Positions 60,560 to 64,000 of a DNA stretch of 64,000 nt are shown here, piece by piece. Position numbers and translations under genes: made by a program. Source of the DNA: HK1 sp965204915 (GTDB lineage Bacteria; Pseudomonadota; Gammaproteobacteria; HK1); assembly GCA_965204915.1 (NCBI GenBank), contig OZ242023.1:2480001-2544000 (forward strand). The letters run 5' to 3'. Each line of letters starts with the position of its first letter. Positions within the stretch are counted from its first letter, which is position 1. The notes beneath the pieces were generated by a model. The model had not been told where the DNA came from, searched no databases, and saw nothing but the letters and a program-made list of their open reading frames with translations.

Positions 60560-60712
60560 CTCAAGTTTCGGGATTCGCTGACCGAAATGGATTCCCGCTT
60601 TCGCGGAATGACGTCATTTCAGCGAGACGCGTAGCTTTCAGGCTGGCCGTCATTCCCGCGAAAGCGGGAATCCATCGCCTGATCCAAGGTATTTTGAATC
60701 CCGAAACTTGAG
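60560..60712. mobile_element. Miniature inverted-repeat element, copy B (153 bp)
   Basis: Terminal repeats CTCAAGTTTCGGGATTC are perfect inverted copies. The core with ATTCCCGC palindromes matches copy A at 13494. GATCCTT is present on each side (60553-60559 and 60713-60719), a likely target-site duplication. The outer arms are swapped relative to copy A while the core keeps the same orientation. Confidence 0.82.
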
Positions 60713-60803
60713 GATCCTTGAATCGGTCGGGATCGAATATGCCAGCGGAATCGACAGGTCCCTTCGAGTCGGCAGAACCATTCGGAACCATTGTCCGGAG
60801 GGA

Positions 60804-61445
60804 CTACTGCCCCGCCGCCCTCGGCGCCGGCGACACCTCGGCCAGCGGCAGGCCCGCCGCCTCCCAGCCGTCGGTTCCGTCGGGATACCAGATCACCGAC
60901 GTGTAGCCCCAGGCGAGCACCCGCCGCGCCGCATTCCAGGACATCCAGCAATCCTCCAGGCAGAAGATGACGACGGGACGCGACCGGTCGCCGCCGGTCA
61001 GGCGGTCGAGGTTCGCGCGCAGGTAGCGTTCCTCCTCGACCGGAAGCTCGCCAAAGCCGGTATTGGGCAGCCACGTGCTGCCCGGGATGCTGCGCCGCTC
61101 CGGGGGGAACCACATCGCATCCTCGGACAGGCCCGCCGGCCGCCGCGGGGAGGGAAGGACGTCGATGAGCAGGGGCGGCTCGCCTTCGAGTTCGATCAGG
61201 CGTCGTAGCGCCTCGGTGGTGACCACCGTCCCGCCGGCGAGGGTGCAGGGCACCGGAGCGCGGAAATCGGACATGCGGTAGCCGGACGGCTCTTCGGGCA
61301 CGCAGTCCGCACCGGCCGCGAGTGCGACATGGACACCGGGCGATCCCGACATCCCGACCGCCAGGACGAGGGCCGGAACCCGTTTCGCTCTCCGGCGAGG
61401 CCGGCGCCGGCCGGGATTCCTGGAAGCAGGGTTCTCCGCTACCAT
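60804..61445 (-). CDS. PQQ-dependent catabolism-associated CXXCW-type rhodanese-like protein
   Basis: A 213-residue secreted protein. After an N-terminal basic region and hydrophobic segment it has PSGYRMSDFRAPVPCTLAGG, then LIDVLPSPRRPAGL and the motif FCLEDCWMSWNAARR, which marks this quinoprotein-linked rhodanese-like family. The start is uncertain; ATG 61445 gives a plausible secretion signal. It probably works in the periplasm with the PQQ enzymes. Divergent from the metallohydrolase gene. Confidence 0.8.
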   Translation of the reverse strand: MVAENPASRNPGRRRPRRRAKRVPALVLAVGMSGSPGVHVALAAGADCVPEEPSGYRMSDFRAPVPCTLAGGTVVTTEALRRLIELEGEPPLLIDVLPSPRRPAGLSEDAMWFPPERRSIPGSTWLPNTGFGELPVEEERYLRANLDRLTGGDRSRPVVIFCLEDCWMSWNAARRVLAWGYTSVIWYPDGTDGWEAAGLPLAEVSPAPRAAGQ

Positions 61446-61630
61446 GCGATCTTCGTCCCTTACCCGTGACGCCTTCGACAAGACCACGAGTTGCTCGCCG
61501 ATCGGCTTCTGGTTCCGGCCATGCCGGGTCAGGGCGGCTCCCGGAAACGGCGCGTCCCGAGGCCGGGACGTCCCGCCCGAAAGCATACACCGCCGCCCGC
61601 CATGGAGGCGCTCGACGGCTCACCGCAGAG

Positions 61631-61779
61631 CCCGGCCCATACGCGCGCGGACCCATGCGACACCGGTGAAGCGCCTCCTGGAGCTTCGGTCCCGGCCCCA
61701 TATGCGCGCGGAGCCATGCCTGGGAGCGCGGGCGTCCCGCCCGCATGGACACCCGGCCCCATACACGCGCAGACCCATG
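61631..61779 (+). repeat. Three ~28-bp direct repeats upstream of the metallohydrolase gene
   Basis: Copies at 61631-61657, 61691-61718 and 61752-61779 share CCCGGCCC(C)ATA, GCGCG and end CCATG, with a period of about 60. The last copy supplies the ATG of the metallohydrolase. The 331-bp gap from 61446 contains no other gene. Confidence 0.7.
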
Positions 61780-62766
61780 ATTCAACGCGGAATCGAAGCA
61801 CAAGGCAGGAGCGCGAGGGTCTTCCCTCCCGCCTTTTCGCGCCGGTGCATCGCCTTCGCCGCCGGCTTCGCGTTCTGCGCCGCGGCCGGCGCCGCTGCCG
61901 CCGGTGCGACGGAACCCCTTCGACTCCAGGAGGTCGCCGAGGGGATCCACGTCTACGCGGGTCCGCACGAGGAGGCGGCCCCCCGGAACCTCGGCGCGGT
62001 GGGCAACGCGGGAGTGGTGATCGGAGCCCGTTCGGTCGCGGTCATCGACACCGGCGGCAGCCCCGCGTTCGGCCGGCGCCTGCGCGCGAGCATCGAATCG
62101 CTCACCGACCTGCCGATCGCCTACGTCGTCAGCACCCACGCCCATCCCGATCACGTGTTCGGCCACGCCGCCTTCGACGGCGGCGGCGCCGTCTTCGCCG
62201 GCCACCACAAGCTCGCGCGCGCCTTGGCCGTACGGGCGCCCTTCTACCTCGATGCGTTCGAGCGCCTCGTCGGCGAGGGGTTCGAGGGCGCCCGGATCAT
62301 CGCGCCCGGAATCGAAGTGTCCGGCGAGACCCGGATCGATCTCGGCGACCGCGTCCTGGTGCTGGCCGCGTATCCGACCGCCCACACCGACGCCGACCTC
62401 ACCGTCCTGGACCTGCGCACCGGGACCCTGTTCGCCGGCGACCTGGTGTTCGTGGACCGGCTGCCGGTCGTCGACGGCAGCCTGAAGGGCTGGCTCGACG
62501 CCATCGAAGCATTGCGGCAGGTGCCGGCGGTCCGCGTGGTGCCGGGGCACGGTCCCGCCTCCGCGCCCTGGCCGGACGCCCTGGACGCGCAGGAGCGCTA
62601 CCTGGAGGCGCTGCTGCGCGACGTGAGGCGCGAAGTCGCCGCCGGCGGGCGTATCGAGACGGCGATTTCACGGGTGGCCCCCGAGGAGCGCGGCCGATGG
62701 ATCGGATTCGACCGCGCCCACCCCCGCAACGTCACCGCGAGCTTCACCGAGCTCGAATGGGAGTGA
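61777..62766 (+). CDS. Quinoprotein relay system zinc metallohydrolase (MBL fold)
   Basis: A 329-residue metallo-beta-lactamase-fold protein. The signal is near residues 20-45 (FAAGFAFCAAAGAAAAG). The metal motif is VSTHAHPDHVFGH, with a distal AHTDADLTVLD and GTLFAGDLVF and a last histidine in VVPGHGPAS. It resembles the SoxH-like metallohydrolases encoded with quinoprotein dehydrogenases and SoxYZ-like carriers. It may act on a carrier-bound sulfur or other intermediate. The start is taken at ATG 61777. Confidence 0.82.
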   Translation: MIQRGIEAQGRSARVFPPAFSRRCIAFAAGFAFCAAAGAAAAGATEPLRLQEVAEGIHVYAGPHEEAAPRNLGAVGNAGVVIGARSVAVIDTGGSPAFGRRLRASIESLTDLPIAYVVSTHAHPDHVFGHAAFDGGGAVFAGHHKLARALAVRAPFYLDAFERLVGEGFEGARIIAPGIEVSGETRIDLGDRVLVLAAYPTAHTDADLTVLDLRTGTLFAGDLVFVDRLPVVDGSLKGWLDAIEALRQVPAVRVVPGHGPASAPWPDALDAQERYLEALLRDVRREVAAGGRIETAISRVAPEERGRWIGFDRAHPRNVTASFTELEWE

Positions 62767-62907
62767 ACGGACGGACTCACGAATGCTACGATTCGGCTCT
62801 CGGGCCGCTGGGGAGCGCTCGAGAGAACGAGCCGTGGCGCCGTGCTTCGGAAGAAGTGAACGAGAGGATTCATCGCCAACCCGTCTTCAGGCATGAGGAT
62901 CGAGCCC

Positions 62908-63714
62908 ATGAGAACCGCCGCCGTCCCCGCCGCACTTCTCGCCCTCTCCCTGGCCGCGCCCGCGTGGGCGGCCGGAGAGGACGAGAGCCGCTGGAACGCA
63001 TTGCGCACGATGCTGTTCCAGGACCGGCCGATCCACGACGGCGCCGAGGTCCTGACGCTCGACGCCCCGTACCGCGCCCATGACGCCGCGGTCGTCCCCA
63101 TCCGCATCGAACCGGCGTTCCCCCAGACCGGGGACCGCCACATCAGGACCGTCACCCTGGTCATCGACGAGAATCCCCTGCCGATGGCCGGCCGCTTCCA
63201 CTTCACCCCGGCGAGCGGGCGGGCCGCGCTCGGCACCCGCGTGCGGGTCAACGCCTACACCCACATCCGCGCGATTGCCGAGACCAGCGACGGCGAGCTG
63301 TACATGGCCAAGCGCTTCGTGAAAGCCTCGGGCGGATGCTCCGCGCCCGCGGGCAAGGATCCGGATGCGGCGCTGGCCCGGCTCGGCAAGATGAAGCTCC
63401 GCCAGTCCGAGGCGCTGGTGCTGGGCGAACCGAACCTTGCCCAGCTCCTGGTCAGCCATCCCAACCACACCGGGATGCAGATGGACCAGATCACCCACCA
63501 CTACGTGCCCGCGCATTTCGTGAACAACATCGAGGTGCGCTACGGCGACGAGCCGGTGCTGACGATCGAGGACGCCGGCATCTCGATGAGCGAAGACCCG
63601 AGCATCCACTTCTACTACACGCCGGAGGAGCCCGGCGAGCTGTCGGTGAAGGTGACGGACAGCAAGGACCGGACCTTCAGCCGCTCCTGGCGGATGCCCG
63701 GGATCGATAGCTGA
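62908..63714 (+). CDS. Quinoprotein dehydrogenase-associated SoxYZ-like carrier
   Basis: A 268-residue fused SoxY-SoxZ-like protein. The signal MRTAAVPAALLALSLAAPAWA is followed by a SoxY domain ending in the carrier-arm motif ASGGCSAPAG. A SoxZ domain comes next (HPNHTGMQMDQITHHYVPAHFV). The cysteine of GGCSAP is the covalent attachment site in Sox carriers. GAGGAT precedes ATG 62908. With the metallohydrolase and CXXCW protein it forms the so-called quinoprotein relay set. Confidence 0.88.
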   Translation: MRTAAVPAALLALSLAAPAWAAGEDESRWNALRTMLFQDRPIHDGAEVLTLDAPYRAHDAAVVPIRIEPAFPQTGDRHIRTVTLVIDENPLPMAGRFHFTPASGRAALGTRVRVNAYTHIRAIAETSDGELYMAKRFVKASGGCSAPAGKDPDAALARLGKMKLRQSEALVLGEPNLAQLLVSHPNHTGMQMDQITHHYVPAHFVNNIEVRYGDEPVLTIEDAGISMSEDPSIHFYYTPEEPGELSVKVTDSKDRTFSRSWRMPGIDS

Positions 63715-64000
63715 AGGGGCCGGCGGTCGGTTCCCTCCGGATTGATCGGGAAAGAACGGCCGCCCGAACGAACAGGAGCTCCCGCCAAGCCCGACGGCAC
63801 TCCTGGGGCCGGTGCAAACGGGTCGCCCGGTCCACGGGAATTGCCAGTGGGATCGATCCATGAAATCGGGTATCCAAGCGTCATCGGGAACTGCCGGCGA
63901 ACGCATGAGCGCACAGATACCCCCGGCCGTGGCTTGCCTCTTGATACTTCCGCCGCAAAACAGGGGGAGATCCCCAGGATGACGGCATCCGGTTCCGGGG
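63715..64000. other. Right-edge region, possible start of a further gene
   Basis: No gene is seen in 63715-63960. Near the edge GGGGGAGA (63963-63970) is followed 8 bases later by ATG at 63979 (MTASGSG), which could begin a plus-strand gene that continues outside. Seven codons are too few to identify it. Confidence 0.3.

Noticed and set aside
60619..62550. 643-codon minus-strand frame through the rhodanese and metallohydrolase region
   Set aside because: It runs through a mobile repeat, an intergenic region and an antisense metallohydrolase; the rhodanese motif is in another frame.

Overview
The window is high-GC chromosomal DNA from a gammaproteobacterium. The evidence is conserved gene order: rne divergent from rluC, then maf-yceD-rpmF-plsX-fabH-fabD-fabG-acpP-fabF-mltG-tmk-holB; lepB-rnc-era-recO; rpoE-mucA-mucB-mucD; and the epmA/efp, parC/parE, xseB/ispA and hpt/methylthioinosine phosphorylase pairs. 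A complete-looking lanthanide-type methanol dehydrogenase (xox) cluster at the right end, with several quinoprotein-associated accessory genes, suggests a methylotroph or facultative methylotroph. No rRNA, tRNA or phage module was recognised.

Left part (1-13700) is accessory. It holds a toxin-antitoxin-like fragment at the edge, a two-subunit molybdopterin/Fe-S oxidoreductase, an orphan MazE-type antitoxin, and a galactoside uptake and hydrolysis locus. That locus has a divergent ABC ATPase, then a binding protein, two permeases, a GH36 alpha-galactosidase and a GH42 beta-galactosidase, the last two translationally coupled. Between the ATPase and the binding protein lie three degenerate type I-E-like CRISPR repeats without cas genes and a tandem array of a small coiled-coil/membrane gene (DUF1640-like) whose later copies have lost their ATG.

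Middle part (13700-47000) is mostly core: replication (holB, tmk, parC, parE), fatty-acid and phospholipid synthesis, cell wall (mltG), RNA processing (rne, rnc, rluC), envelope stress (rpoE-rseA-rseB-mucD), secretion (lepB) and EF-P with its lysyl-ligase. Two accessory intrusions break the expected order. An internally deleted IS3 element plus a large membrane protein with a duplicated C-terminal domain sits between tmk and mltG. A 2.4-kb patch with gene fragments, a higB-higA pair and an ISAs1 remnant sits where lepA is normally found, between mucD and lepB. lepB itself carries an apparent frameshift.

Right part (47000-64000) holds a rubrerythrin / CCG-type Fe-S protein / DUF3501 cluster preceded by an Irr/Fur-like inverted repeat, isoprenoid and folate genes (xseB, ispA, folE2), nucleotide clean-up and salvage (mazG, methylthioinosine phosphorylase, hpt), mlaA, and the methanol-oxidation region (xoxF, xoxG, xoxJ, a CXXCW-type rhodanese, a metallohydrolase and a SoxYZ-like carrier). 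Two copies of one miniature inverted-repeat element, each flanked by a short direct repeat that looks like a target-site duplication, occur at 13494-13683 and 60560-60712.
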